A stretch of DNA of 64,000 nt from Amphirosellinia nigrospora (Eukaryota > Ascomycota > Sordariomycetes > Xylariales > Xylariaceae): the NCBI GenBank assembly GCA_004123355.1, contig SCHM01000003.1:2108001-2172000 (forward strand), read 5' to 3'. Of this stretch, positions 12,272-25,107 are shown in pieces. The notes beneath the pieces are model-generated. The model worked only from the letters and a program-made list of their open reading frames with translations, was not told the origin of the DNA and made no database searches. A program made the translations under genes and the position numbers. The stretch's first letter is position 1, and each line of letters begins with the position of its first letter.

Positions 12272-14895
12272 CTATCTCGCGATCGGGGATTTCGGTACTT
12301 CTGAATTAGTAGCAATAACTGTGTTAGCAGCAGCGAATTCGTCGTCGTCATCTTCGTTATCGTGGGCGCCGTTGAGGAGTCGTTGGCTCCTTCGGAACAA
12401 GAGGTCCATTTCTTCTAGCGGGACGCCTTTGGTCTCTGGGTAGAAGAGGAGGATTATCTGTGTTTTGTTGATTTGTGTATTAGTGAGATGCCCGTGACTA
12501 TAGGGGCGTTATTTATCTCTGCTCCCTATACCCCTATCTTGATGGTATTGCATCGCCTACCGCCGACCTTCGCCCTGGTGACCGAAGATAAGAGGAGAGG
12601 AGGCAAAATAAGAAAAAAAGACGGAGAAGAAGAAGTAAGATGGAATAGGAGCGGGGAAGAGGGAAAGGAGGTAAGAATGGGAGACGTACGGGAATACAGG
12701 CAAAATTGATGGCCATGAAAAAGAAGTAGATGTTGGACCCGATCGACTCGATGCCCACCGGCCACACCTGCGCTGCCACGATGGAGCCTACTGAACTGCC
12801 GGAGGCGGAGAAGTTGAGGCCGCGGGCGCGGACGGATGTTGGGAAGATCTAGGCTTTGGGTTAGTTGGGTATTGTGCCCGAGTGAAAAGTCTTATCTGGG
12901 CGCCGTGTTATATGGGAACTCTCTCTCACCTCCGACCCATACACCCACGCCGCTGGCCCGAAGCCCATGCTATACCCTAATGCGTAGATGAATATGAAGA
13001 CGATGCAGACTATGTCTGCTGTGCGGTTCGTGTTTTCTGGGTATACCTGGCCTAGGACGCCGTTTATCTGGATCGGTTTGTTAGCTCGCAGCATATGAGA
13101 TACACGGGCGCTCAGATGCCGGGTAGTAATAAGAAAACTTAAATGTGTAAGACATACCAATAAGGCAAATCCCATCGCTAATGTGCCCGAGACGAGTGTA
13201 GTTCGCCGGCCTAAGCGGTCGATGAGGAACATTTCGAGAACTGTCATGCCTATCTTCAGGGTTGACTGTGTTCGCGGTGTCAGTGGGAGGTTGTTAGTCA
13301 GCGGAGATGATGGATAATCGAGCTTACTTCGATACCGCCTGCCATCAGTGCTATCCGCGTCGACAGGCCGAGTTTCTCGAGGAGTGTGGGGAGGTAGTAT
13401 TTCATTGCGGCAGCACCGCACTTCAACCTCAAAGTCAGAGCGAGATTTTGTCTTTGTATATATTTTAAAGGGGAGAGGGCCTCAAGTAAAAAAAAGCTAT
13501 CCCAGGTAGCCAGCTAACTGCCAGCCCCCCCGATGAACGTGAACTCACCATCTGCGCCATGAACTGGAGAAGAGATGCCCTCCATAACCGACTGAATAAG
13601 TTTGGGTCCCGGAAGAGCGAGAGCCAGCTCGCGCCCGAGCCCCTGTACTCCTCGACGTCGTCGTGGATCCGCGAGAGCTCGAAGTGGATCTGCTCATTGG
13701 TGAAGCTGTCCTCGCGTAGCCAGTGGAGCGATACCAGGGCCTTCTCGTGGCGGCCGTGCTCTATTAACCATCGGGGCCTGAGGAGAAAATAGCTGGGTGG
13801 TTAGCAGGTCTGCTGTAGTCGTGAGTGAGTGGGGGTTGTTCTGACGTACGTCTCGGGAAGAAACGGCAGGCCGACGCCGAAAATGACACTTGGTATCAGG
13901 TTGATGGCGAGAGAGCATCGCCATGATATGTACCCCGTAGGGTGTGGTGCTCCAGAAGGTCACGCCATATCCGACCCTGATGGTCAAGTCAGGTTAGTGG
14001 TTTGTTGTGATGAACTCAGCCACGGATTGTGGTGTTGTGTTGACTCGTGACTGCTTACCAGAAACCGGTTGCTAATCCTATAACGAATCCAACATGGTTT
14101 AAAACAACGTATTTCCCTCGTTTGCCAGCTGGGGCCACTTCGCTATGCATTATGTTTCGTTAGCACGTCTAATACATACTCTTCTCCTTGCGAGTCTTCT
14201 ATATAAGTTAGTATAGGTAGTGATCACGAACCTTTGATATAATGGGACAGCAGTAGACACCATCCCAATACCAATACCGGATATGATGCGTCCCGCTATC
14301 ATCATCGAATACGCACCCGGTCCGCTCGCTCCAGATTCGAACGCGGTGCCTACGGCCACGATAGCAATGCCGACTAGAGCAGCATAACGTCGTCCTAGCC
14401 GATCGCTGGCCGGATGTGAGATAAATATATAGCTCGCCCACGTGCCGAGGTAGTATATGGCGGTAATGACACCTTTCTGCGAGGCCGTGGGTAGCCCATG
14501 GTGCGCTTGAAACCCGGGTGCACCAGCACCGATGAAAGAACGCCGACATTATACCTGAAGATTCGAATAGGTGAATTAGTTTCAAGAATATTTAGAAGGT
14601 CTGGCAATTTTAAACCCGGTATAAGATAGCGAGAGACGGATGTCAACCGGTGTCATAGTTAGGAGGGTATAATAGAAACAATTCTTATATAGAGCACATC
14701 CAATATCAAGTTGATAGTTGTGTAATCGGCGGAACGGCTTGAAACCAACATAGCAAGAGATCATCGTGATAGTTGAAGATTCGAATGCGCCAGAAGTAGG
14801 AAAAAGACTCACCCCCAAACAAAAGAGCCAAGAGCGAAGAAGAGGCATAAAAGGTGTAGTCGAAGGACTGCCTTGCTCAACCTCTTCATTGTCAT
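12272..14895 (-). CDS. MFS sugar:H+ symporter family transporter
   Basis: Twelve-helix sugar porter of the plasma membrane that would import a hexose, pentose or quinate-like substrate; which one cannot be told. Reading from 14895: a short first exon ending GSFVWG, an intron of about 270 bases, then YNVGVLSSVL, and SDRLGRRYAALVG, the first family loop signature. AGRIISGIGIGMVSTAVPLY is helix 4. PRWLIEHGRHEKAL and the central loop precede FLIDRLGRRTTLVSG, the second signature. Helices with GFGPAAWVYGSE follow, then PETKGVPLEEMD, the classic C-terminal signature. At least five short introns are visible. Single-base frame breaks lie near 14505 and 13940. The open frames here are otherwise conserved throughout, so I treat the gene as real. 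The upstream gene at 15825 runs divergently. Confidence 0.9.
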
Positions 14896-15824
14896 AACGT
14901 GAACCTTAACCCAAAGGCGTCATATGAGAAATCCACGTCTGTTAGCAGGGCTCGAATCGAGAGCCTCATGAATTCTGTAGTATGGCCAGCAATAGGTGGT
15001 AGTCCAGTCCTTGGTTATCGTCTCCTTCCCTGGGTGCTAGAGCTATTAAGATTATATGGGGTGAAAATCGACTTTCGTACAGATGTGACGGCGGCATTCG
15101 TCTGTTCCCGACCCTACGTCCCGTCTCGTCCCGCTCCTCGCGTACAACAGCACGGCTGTCGCATGCCACGCTGTCCCAAAAATCCAAGGTGGTGGGAATC
15201 AGATGTCGAGTTGCATATGTGAGTTGTATTAGGACTTGTTTTAAAGTCCGAAAAAAATATCCCTTTTCGCATCGGCACTCGTCGGATGGCCTTATGAGCA
15301 GGGATTGCTAGTATACACAGGCAGGAAAACGAGCGATTGGTTGTGAGAATGAGGGTACAAGAAAAGGTAAAGTAGAGAGTATTTAACACGTAGTATGTAG
15401 CCCCGGCTAAATAGAGACAGCGCGCTCCTCGGTGTGCCCCAATTCGTCGCTGCATGAGAATCGTAGGTGCTCGTAATGTCCAAATGGGATGAGACTTCAA
15501 TTTATTTTGCGGAGCTTGGGTAATCGGAAGATGTCACCCAACACCACCCAAACGGGGGGCGTTATCATGCTAAGGACGGAGCGGGCACTATATTCGAGGG
15601 AAAGGACGCTCAATGTCTTATATAGTGGACTGCTTGGATTGCAACTTCATTTCAGCTTTTATTGATAAGCTTGCGTAAGACCCCGATAATAGTACCTTGA
15701 GACAGGAGCGACTGAGCAGCTCGTATATGCGCCAAGCGTCAAAAAGTAAAGAGACTCAGTCCGCTGAAGCATTAGACGACCGAATGACGAGGGCGAACTT
15801 TCACATCGATAGAAGAGTCTCAAT
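14896..15824. other. shared upstream region of two divergent transporters
   Basis: No gene seen. It separates two divergently transcribed MFS genes, so it probably holds both promoters. No specific operator could be recognised. Confidence 0.5.
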
Positions 15825-17592
15825 ATGACTCGGAATTTAGTTGACAGGGGAGAAACATCGTTCTCGCCAGATAGTAAGTCAGAATTGCTCATGCGGGATG
15901 ACTGGTGGAAGTATTACAGATGTTTACCTCCCTTACTATCTTCTCAAGCTACCAAGAGACTAACTTTCATGCGAGTAGATAGAGAATGGGAGACCCCTCG
16001 GCCTGCAGAAGCTACCGTCGAAAAGGCAGCTATCGATGTTCGTTGGCGAGACCTACCCAATAAAGACCAGCTGTTCATACTCGCCCTATGTCGACTATCC
16101 GAGCCATTATCTAATGTCTGTTTATTACCCTACATCTTCTACCTCGTTCGCTCCGTACTGCCCGCATCCGACGACGATGCCTCACCCGACGACTCGGCGG
16201 CTCGCATTTCCGAGTATTCAGGTCTGCTCGTTGCGGCGTTTCCCCTAGCGCAATGTGTTATCAGTCTCCCCTGGGGCCGATTATCTGACAAGCATGGGAG
16301 GAGGTTCTCAATAATAGGGGGCCTCCTCATCTCGGTAATTGCGAACATCGGATTTGGATTATCTAAATCGTTCGGGGCCTTGCTATTCTGGAGAATCCTC
16401 GCCGGCTTGGCCAATGGCAACGTCAGTATCATGAGGACCGTGACGGCAGAGGTCGTCAGAGAGCGGAAATACCAGACTAAAGCATTCCTACTTCTACCAT
16501 TGGTATTCAACTCCGGCATGGTACTAAGTCTAGCGCTGGGCGGCTGCCTCGCAGAACCAGCAGTAAGTTTACCGGCATTGTTCGGGCCCAATGGGATCTT
16601 TAACTGGAGTGGTAATCCCAATGGTGTTCAATGGACACTCGAGTATCCGTATGCGTTACCAGCGCTCTTGAACGCCTTCCTCCTTGGTACTGCCCTTCTC
16701 CTCGCGGTCTTAGGGTTGAAGGAGACTCTTCTGGGCAAAGAAGAACAGAGCGATTGGGGCCTTAGGGTTGGCACAGTAGTCCGCAGACTTGCGTTACGGT
16801 TATGGAATAGGAGAGCGACATCCCATAAGTACATCATGATGCATGATAACGAGGAGGCTAGTTTCCTAAACGACAGCGCACCCAACCCTGAAAAGCCGGA
16901 GCCCTCAATATTTATAGCAAAACCCACCAAAATACCCTTTCGCGGAATCTGGACCCGAAAAGTCACCTCCGCGCTGGTATCATTCGGCCTTCTACCCCTA
17001 CACAATTCAGCATTCATGCACATCTTCCCGGTATACTTGAGCAGCCCCCCGGCAGACAACACCGAAGCGACACTTTTCGCCTTTTCGGGCGGTCTTGGCC
17101 TCCGATCAGCAACGATCGGACTATGGCTTTCGGCCTTCGGTATAGGCGGCATCCTCCTCCAGCTATTTATCTACCCGCGCCTACAGAAGCGCATCGGGAC
17201 GAGGGGCGTGTTCCGCGTCGCGCTTTTCCTGTTTCCGGTGACGTACGTAGCGGCGCCATATCTCTCGCTGCTAGCGGGCGATCATGGGCGAGGTGGGTGT
17301 TTCTGGGCTTTGTTGTCTGCGCGCAGATTATGGCGCGCACGATGGCGATTCCTAGCACCGTGATACTGCTTACGGAGGCCGCTCCCGCTAAGACGGTTCT
17401 GGGGACGGTTCACGGGGCTGGAAACATGTTGGCTAGCCTCGCCCGTGCTGTTGGGCCGGCTGTTGGGGGCTATGTCTTCGCTCTTGGGTAGAGGAAGGCG
17501 TAATTGGCTTGGTATGGTGGTTATACCTGGTTGGTGTTGCCTTGTGTGCTCTGGCATGGTCGTATCTTACGGAAGACGGCAATGATCATTGA
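15825..17592 (+). CDS. MFS transporter, ZIFL/YCR023C-like
   Basis: Major facilitator of the group that includes plant zinc-induced-facilitator-like proteins and yeast Ycr023c; vacuolar or plasma-membrane export is typical, substrate unknown. The N-terminus is a soluble leader of about 75 residues. LPYIFYLVRSVLP is in helix 1, and PWGRLSDKHGRRFSIIGG is the MFS loop 2-3 motif. LAGLANGNVSIMRTVTAEV is the helix 4-5 region typical of this group. A long central loop (about codons 310-380) carries acidic and Pro-rich sequence. The second half has SAFMHIFPVYLSSPP and GIGGILLQLFIYPRL, ending with ARAVGPAVGGYVFALG. No intron is apparent. The frame slips by one base near 17296 and 17490, each next to a G run, so the true stop is probably at 17590. 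The start is the first ATG, preceded by stops. Confidence 0.88.
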
Positions 17593-17927
17593 TGCCTTGG
17601 TAACAGGGTGCCCGAGGGCTTGAGGTCGAACTTTACAGTTCCTACCCCTGACTTCCCGTAGTTGCTTCAAGATGCGATATTGTGTAAACAAAATTTTTAA
17701 TTGACAAGAGTCGACTAAAATATCAAAATAGTAGTATTTATATACGCAGCCAGCCCAAATGTCTGGCTCCTCGGATCTAGGGTAGATATTTAACCTAGAG
17801 CTGCCTCGAGTTCACGATGGTAATATGGGTAGTATCATGATCAGGTCAAACGCCACCTACTTCAAACAGATTTGACCAATTATCGGGAAAAGTTTCGCGC
17901 TCTTGGTTCTATTTAGGGATTTACCAC
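17593..17927. other. short AT-rich intergenic stretch
   Basis: Between two convergent genes, so it probably holds both 3' ends. I see only AT-rich sequence such as the stretch near 17690-17745. Confidence 0.4.
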
Positions 17928-19684
17928 CTATCCAGTGAAGAGCTCGACGCAGTCGAATATCTACAAAGTTATTTGTTAGCAAATGTATTCCCTTTTTGGC
18001 TACGGTCGGAATGTCTGTGCATCACTTACGATATTCGGGTTGAGGAAGGTGGTACCACTACTTCCAGAGATGGAAGAGATAGTAATCGTGTTAGACCCAG
18101 ACACCAGTGTCCCTGAGGGGATGTTGATATCATATACCTCGCCATACCCCCGATAGGCGCCACGCGTAACCCCGCGACTATCAATCTTCGTGGGCGCCGC
18201 CGGACTGGGGCCTGACCAGGAATTCACCTTGGCCTGCGGCCGCGAGCCAGCGAAAGACAAAGTAGTCGCGATACGCAGCGTCGCAGCTCCAGGTGCGGAA
18301 GCGAGGTTGAACTTGATAGTCACGGGGCTGTTCACGTTCTGGAAGAGCGCCATGGGGAATTGCCCGACGGAGGAAGACCCGACCGTGTAGGTGACGGGGT
18401 TCCAGGCGCTCATCCGGCTGTCGGACGGGTGCATGCGGAGGAACTTGTCGGCGTTTAGAAACCCAGTGGGTTGTCCGTCGTACTCCCCGATCTTCCATAG
18501 CGAGGTGTGATTCGCGAGAGTGCTGGCGATGTTCTTCGAGGTGGTCCCGCCTGCGCTCACGCTCACACCAGTGGCTGTCGCTACCTTGAATTCACCTTGG
18601 TAGAGCACCATTGTGTAAGTCCCCGGCTTCATCGCCGGGGATTTGAATGTGCCACCGCTTGAGGATGCGATGGTCCAATACTGTGCTGCAGAATTGTACC
18701 AGTGGACTACGGTCTGGAAGCTACTTGAAACCCCCGATGCGGTTCCGGACACATATCCGCGGGCAGAAGTGGGCACGAAGCCCTTGACGTCGAGTTCGGA
18801 GAAGAAAGAGACGTCCGCGTTTTTGACGGAGGGCACACCAGACCGGGAAAACACCATCATGTACGGCCCATGCAGGACATTGGTGCGCCATGCTTCAGTT
18901 TGCACATGTCCACTGTTCATGTACCAGTAAAGGTTCGTGTCGTCGGCCGCGTTGTTGGACTCTATGTCGCGGAAGAATGGACCGCCCGACGACGACTCGG
19001 GCTGCGGCGCCAGCATACACACGTGTATCTCATCTGAGCCCGAGCCACCATACACGCACTGCGCATCCCTATCGATGAACCGCGTGCTGGAGTAGAACTT
19101 TGAGCGTGTCTGACCGTTGACGACGAAGACATCAGATCCTTCGACTGTGGAGCTTGACCCCGCTGTCGTTGACACGCTGCCGTACGGGTACTCGTTGGGC
19201 AACTTCGATGACTGAAGGCGTGCGATGAAGCGTAGCTCGCCAATATCCGGTTCCGCCGTGATGTGAGTGCCCATGTAGATGATGCTCTCGCCGCTCTTGA
19301 CCACCATGTAGTGGGTGAGGGTCGACGTCGTGCATGTGACCTTGACGTATTCTATATGCGGAAATCATTATTACATTTTCTGAAGTACGACCTAACAAAA
19401 TAGTTCAAGTGCAGAATACACCTACTCCCGCTAACTTCGGTCACGCTGACCGTTGCAGAGCCAAGGCCGGAGGATAAGTGAGTGCCCTTGCTCTGACCCT
19501 GGAGCTCTACATTGCGGTACTTGATCGACGTGATATCGCAGTTCGACCCGCTAACGGTGAAAATGAGCGAGTCGGAAGACCCGGCGTCGACGACATAGTT
19601 GTTACCGGACTTCGTGAAGCCGAAAGCAGCGGACACCAAAGAGGCGAATCCGAGCGCCGACAAGACAAATAGCGGTAGCTGCAT
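17928..19684 (-). CDS. secreted rhamnogalacturonate lyase, PL4
   Basis: Cleaves rhamnogalacturonan I backbones of pectin by beta-elimination, outside the cell. Three exons: 19684-19426, 19351-18030 and 17960-17928, giving 537 residues, the usual length for fungal PL4 enzymes. The frame is clean. Residues 1-20 form a signal peptide ([20 protein letters not shown]). The catalytic N-terminal beta-sandwich contains [20 protein letters not shown] and GELRFIARL, and [13 protein letters not shown] is a family block. The FnIII-like middle domain (from about ARGYVSG) and C-terminal carbohydrate-binding domain ([20 protein letters not shown] to [12 protein letters not shown]) follow. The start at 19684 is the ATG directly in front of the hydrophobic segment; the in-frame TTG upstream is not credible. 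One of the few fully intact genes in the window. Confidence 0.93.
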
Positions 19685-21860
19685 GGTAGTCAATCAACTA
19701 CACCTTATTGAGCATAGGAACCTGTTGCAATTGATCACGGTGCAACCATGGCGCTGTAGCGAAACGATAACCTGGATTCGACCTCATCTTATACAAGTTT
19801 CTATATAGTATACTTAGTTGCGATAGTTCTGGGATTCAGATGATTTGTATCAAATAGATGAAGATATTCAGGCACAAGATTAAGCGGTACTCCAGGCTGG
19901 GCGACTAACCTTGCGTTTTAGACAGAAACAGACAAAACGGAGGATATCCTGCGTAAAGTGCAGCAACTTGATATACTCGGGTCGAATTAGACCGAGGCGA
20001 AGCAAGTCTCTAGGTTATCCAGTTACGGCTTAATATCTGAACATGATTATTTAATTCAAAATTCTTCTCTTGGGTTATTTAGAGGTTGTGTTAATGGCCG
20101 GGGGTAACCAAAGACGGGACATGAGGCGAGTTCCCTGAACAACAACGTTCTCCTATTCGATACCAAAGCGGCTCGGCGAGACGTATGCCGAGATGTCGAA
20201 TTCCTTTGATTGGGTAATTCAAAAAGACAACGAACTGGTGCGCCTATGCGGCCTAAATGTTGGCTAGACGTCTAGCTAACGCGACATTGAAGTAAAGCCT
20301 GAACTAATAAGTAACCTGGTGAGAAATAAGCGTAATTCGATCTCGGCGGATTGCCGCCACCACGAGGTTACAGTACATGTATAAAGGAGCGGGGAAAGTT
20401 ACCTAAGAGTAATGGAAATACAGCAGCAACTAGCGTGCTTGGTTCTTGTTCTTATGTCGTGGATACAATCTGGTCATGGCTGAGGTGAATATTGTAGGTT
20501 TTGAAAAATCGCAACCGGTTAAAGCATAGGTACTTGGTAGTTCCAGGCTTACTCTGCGGTCTGCATCTTGGTACTCATCTGTAAGCATCAGCGGGGTTGT
20601 GTCAAATATCAGATTGCGTCAGCCAATACCACTTGACTGTTATAAACACGTTATAAAGGGAATGGTGGCGGATGCAAAGCAAGTACAGCAGATGGTTAAG
20701 CCAGCATGACTTTGGGGGCGAAACTGAGTTAAAGGGCCCGGATGCCTACTGTACCAATTCCCACGTCAAAAATAAACTCCGACATAGTACGACACATACC
20801 TAGGTAGACGCCCCTCCTCCGGGATCTGAGCAGGGATATAATATACCACCAAAGAATAAATATAGCTCACAGCCGCAAGTAAAAAGGCATTCAACACTGC
20901 GTACCTGCTCAGCTACGGCACGTACTTCGGACAAACAAACATCCTATAATCCTCCGAAACCGGGGAGGGTGATGACGGGAAGTCGGTATAACTCACGAGA
21001 GGCGTCTTCCGAGCTGCCAGTGCTGACGTCAAAAAGTACCTTACATTGCATATTATCCGATCTAGTCAGGAATCGTTGGATGTGATTGAGTCAAGCTATA
21101 CGGGCCTAATAACTTTAAGGCGATGGCGATTATTGATCAGTGAACAAATAAGATGAATGTTTACTAACGCCCTGTCGTTGGTCTGGAGTTAGTGAAGTAG
21201 CACTGAGCCCAATTTCCGGGGTTAAGCGGTTTCATGCACCACATGGTCGTCCCATTACAGAATGGTGCGAATGTACGAGATTGCGTAAGTCGATTTAGAT
21301 CGAGCTGACCTAAGTGTGAATAGGCCTAGTCTGGGTAGGTAAATGATCCAACTGGCCAGGGGGTCGGCCCGCAACTCTATACTACCTACTACTCTAAGCA
21401 AAGCTAGCAGTGGTGTAACTGCATGCGACGTGGGAGAGCCCCTTACAATATCGCTGATGAGAGATTCAAGCGCCCAAAATGTTTCGGTGACATCTCGGCT
21501 TCAATACCAGGGAATGCTGCCCATTACATTTACAATGCATAGTTATACGTAGCAGGGCAAGGCTGAGCTAGGAGCTCGAGCCCCGGTATATTGCAACCTT
21601 CTCCTGAACATGTACAAGCGTGTCGAGGATCCGGGGCGGGGGCGAAGGTATTGGAGGGATCCTGCATTGACTCGCCACGATCCATCGCAGGGAATCCTCC
21701 ATTGTATGTAGGTATATAGTCTTACGCTGGCGCCATCGACATCGCTGTCATGACCTTATAAGGGTCAACGGGTACAACCGTCGTCTCCCTTCATCTCCCT
21801 CTATTCCAGCAGAAGCTTCACTCTTAGAAATACAGAGTGGTGGAGATTGGCGAGACCAAG
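19685..21860. other. gene-free stretch of about 2.2 kb
   Basis: It separates the upstream ends of two divergently transcribed secreted polysaccharide-degrading enzymes (PL4 on the minus strand, GH71 on the plus strand), so both promoters lie within it. A TACCTAGGTA palindrome sits at 20807-20816. The open frame at 21343-21552 has no recognisable features. Nothing else can be named. Confidence 0.5.
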
Positions 21861-23418
21861 ATGCTTCTACGTTCCCTCCTTCCCCTGGCCGGGCTGTGCG
21901 CCGAGATGGCGGCAGCAGCGAACCGACAAGTCTTCGCCCACTACATCGTCGGCTAACGAGCGGCCAGACACGCGACGAGTGGCAGCTCGACATTTCACAG
22001 GCCAAGGCGTCGGGAATCGATGGGTTCGCCCTCAACATCGGTTCCCAGGACAGCTACAACGACGCGCAGCTCCATCTAGCCTACGACGTCGCCTCCTCGA
22101 ACGGGTTCTCCGTGTTCCTTTCTTTCGACATGGCAGCCTCCCAGTGGAACGCCGACCAAATCAGCTCGTATATCAATACCTACAAAGGTTTTGGCAGCCA
22201 GCTTAAGGTCAACAACCTCCCCGTCGTTTCGACGTTCGAGGGACCCTCGCAATCCGATATCTGGCCCGGTGTCCGCTCTGCGACTGGTGGTATTTTCTTC
22301 ATCCCTGATTGGGCCTCTCTGGGTGCCCAGGGTGTCGGTGCGAAGAGCTCTCTAATTGATGGTGCCTGTAAGTGTTCTTAAGCCTTGTTCATTGAGGTGG
22401 ATGCGTAGCTAACAAATACAGTCAATTGGGGTGCTTGGCCCGACCCAAACCAGTTGACTATGTCGACGGGCAATGACGTAGCATACAAGTCTACTCTGAA
22501 CGGCAAGCCGTACATGATGGGTGTTAGCCCTTACTTTTATACCGGTATGATATTTATGTCCAAGCCTTCTTGGGCATATTTCTAGGCTGACAAGTTGTGA
22601 TACAGATCTTCCCCAGTACGGCAAGAATTGGTATTCATCCAGTGATTCGCTGTGGTTCGATCGATGGAAGCAGGTATTCGATATCAACCCGGAGTACATT
22701 GAGATCATCACTTGTATGCCGAGCCCCCTTATGCACTAATCTTGCAGACCCCAGAGAGATAGAAGCTAACTAGCATAGGGAATGACTACGGCGAATCGAG
22801 TTATATCAATGCGCCTATCAGCCACCAAATCGTATCCGGCGCGCAGGGTTACGTTAATGGATTTGATCACACGGCCTTCCGGTTCGTATTGCCGTACTTT
22901 ATCAGCGCTTACAAGGCTGGCAACACAAACGTTGCTGTTCCAAGCCAGGGAGCTGTTGTCTGGTATAGAACTACACCAGCCACTGTTTGTGGCGACGGAG
23001 GTAAGTTGGCGGGCGATGCTAAAGAGGCTCGTTGACAGCACTGACATATCTCTAGGCACGGTCTGGGGCAGGGAGGAGGTGCCTCTGCCGCTGGAGGCAC
23101 GAAAGACGTTATCAACGTTATCGCGCTCACTAATGCGGCTACCAACATCAACGTCAAGATTGGTAGCGGAGATGCAGGCCAATCGGTCAGCGCCATCAGG
23201 ACAGTAGGCAAGGCGTCGTTCTACCAAGTCCCAATCAATGGAAGGACCGGTGCTGTGACGGTTACGGTGAATGGCAAATCAACGACAGGCCTCAAATCAC
23301 CAACAGCTGTCCCTCCACAGGTCATGTGAGTACTTGTGACTATACTAGCCAGATGCAAGCGGATTGTCTAACATGGAATAGGTCAACTTCAATTCCGTTT
23401 CCTTCCAAGTATAGTTGA
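21861..23418 (+). CDS. secreted alpha-1,3-glucanase (mutanase), GH71
   Basis: Hydrolyses alpha-1,3-glucan, a fungal cell-wall polymer, so it serves mycoparasitism, scavenging of dead hyphae or self wall remodelling. The start at 21861 gives a signal peptide (MLLRSLLPLAGLCAEMAAAA), then VFAHYIVG at the start of the mature enzyme. Family blocks follow: GIDGFALNIGSQD, FSVFLSFDMAA, FEGPSQSD, IFFIPDWASLG, NWGAWPDPNQ, YMMGVSPYFYTD and EYIEIITWNDYGESSYI, the last containing the acidic residues of the active-site region. The C-terminal beta-sandwich begins around 22900. Five short introns are visible, including 22368-22421. One base appears missing near 21954 (GGCTA where GGCCTA is expected) and another near 23068 (GGCAG for GGCCAG). 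No C-terminal starch- or mutan-binding module is seen. Confidence 0.9.
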
Positions 23419-23570
23419 AATATGAACAACCGTAGCTTTGGCAAAGCAGCGTGGCAGTTAGCCGAGGCGCTTGTGAGGAAAGTTGATGTATAGTGTGCCT
23501 GGCGAGAAGAATAGAACTATACTTTGTACACCTGGGTGTTGTCGAGTCCAACCGGCGCAGTGACCTCCTT

Positions 23571-24722
23571 CTAGTCGGGGTTTTTAATGCTGATTTGAAA
23601 CTTGTCCGCCACGCCGTAACCATCCTCAGTGCCAGTCCACGCGCCTTCAGCATTTCTGCCGCAGCGAAGGCGTCAAAGAAGCAGGAATCCATTGCACCAT
23701 CTATAGCACCAGTATCCAGATCATAGAACGCACACGCGACATCACCAACCGGTGAGGCAGGCGCTTCAAGATTGGGTACAACTCGTCTAGACGTCGGGCG
23801 ACGGGCGTTGCCGTCCCGGCAGGCAGAGAAGGTAGAGTCTTTATCCTTCTTTTGATAATAGCAGAGTAAAGCAGGGTGGTGAGCCGCAACCGCTTTAGGC
23901 ATGAGTCCAACCGTTCGCGAATCCTGTCGGGGTCGTTTCGGGGAATCCGTTGGGATGTCATGAGGTCATCAATCATCTGCTGAGCCGAGACATGGGTATT
24001 TTGTAGCCCGTCGGTGATATCCTGCACGTCCTCGCCCTCACCCTCACCTTCCTCTTCCTCATCTTCTTCTTCGTCTACCTCTTCACTCCATTCTTTGAGC
24101 TCCTCTAGCACATCTTGGAGAGTGTCCCGGTAATCCTCTGCCTTCTTCACCAAGAGCCCGGCAATTCCGAGCTTTTTGAGTAGAATGACATCATCGCATG
24201 CGGCCCACACGACGCCGGTGGTAACGATGCTCCCCTTGTCACCGTTGGCGCCGTTCTTGCGAGGGCCGGTAGCGCTTTGCCATCGAGGGGGATTGTCTCA
24301 AGCAAGGCCCTGAGCTCCTTTAGAACACGGTAGCATCTCCAAGCAAGGTCCTGGCGCGCAATAGTTGTGTGGGTGTCGGCATCGCAGAGCTGAATGGCCG
24401 AGGCAATGGCGGGATGGGGCCAGCAACGAGCTCACGGAGCACCTTGGCAATGGCAGAAGGGTGAAGGTTCGTTGATGATCAAGAGGGAGATCTTGGTCGC
24501 ATGTGCCCTCACCAGGGTGGCAGAGTCGTGGGCGAGAGCGAGGACATCGACTGAAGTGGGAGCAGCATCGTGGGCTGCGGACAAGGACGCCGACGGGCCT
24601 GGCGGGGTATTGTCGAGGGCGACGGCATGGAGGGTCTGCTCGATCTGGGAAGTGAGGCTGATGGCGGACAGAACAAGCGTTTTGAGGCTCTCGAGTGAGC
24701 CTTCTGTAGTCTTTGGGGGCAT
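23571..24722 (-). CDS. GCIP / cyclin-D1-binding-protein-like protein
   Basis: Homologue of the Grap2 and cyclin-D-interacting family (human CCNDBP1). The fungal members are uncharacterised all-helical proteins, so a role in cell-cycle or transcription control is family inference only. Starting at 24722, MPPKTTEGSLESLKTLVLSA leads to HDSATLVRAHATKISLLIIN, the conserved N-terminal helix pair. WAACDDVILLKKLGIAGLLV and KKAEDYRDTLQDVLEELKEW are the most diagnostic blocks. A run of about 20 Glu/Asp/Gly residues follows (24035-24085), then RLDELYPILKRLPHR and the C-terminal helices up to KISIKNPD and the stop at 23571. Frame breaks lie near 24460, 24256 and 23660. The last fits loss of one C from a CC pair, and the protein match continues after each. 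Confidence 0.8.
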
Positions 24723-25107
24723 GTTCAAGTCTCAACTTGCTACAGCCAGAGACGGGAGACTGGGGTGGGTTTGGATTAGATTTTCATGTCAAGAGTTTCT
24801 TGGGGCGTCACCTGGTAAGAGCACACCAAACGATGCTAATGTTAGGGTATAGTGAAGTGCCCCTCCTTCTTGCCAGCTGCCTTTTGTGCACCTGTCAGCT
24901 GGACTCCGTACGACGCGTTTGCCTCATCTCATCCCTTTTGTGTCACTGAATTGAATTCAAGAGTTTCAGAAAGGCAGCCAACTTCGTAAGCTCATCACAG
25001 ATATAACAGCATCGCCATAAGTACAGACTATCCTAGCACTATGTGCACATTTGACTCGCCGTATTCACACTGCTTTGCTCCTGTGCCCTCCGAAACCTAC
25101 TCCCACT

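Noticed and set aside
16139-17152. minus-strand frames of 160 and 174 codons
   Set aside because: Antisense to the MFS transporter at 15825; Pro/Arg-rich and without domains.
22409-23227. minus-strand frames of 100-153 codons
   Set aside because: Antisense to GH71 exons and introns; no domain.
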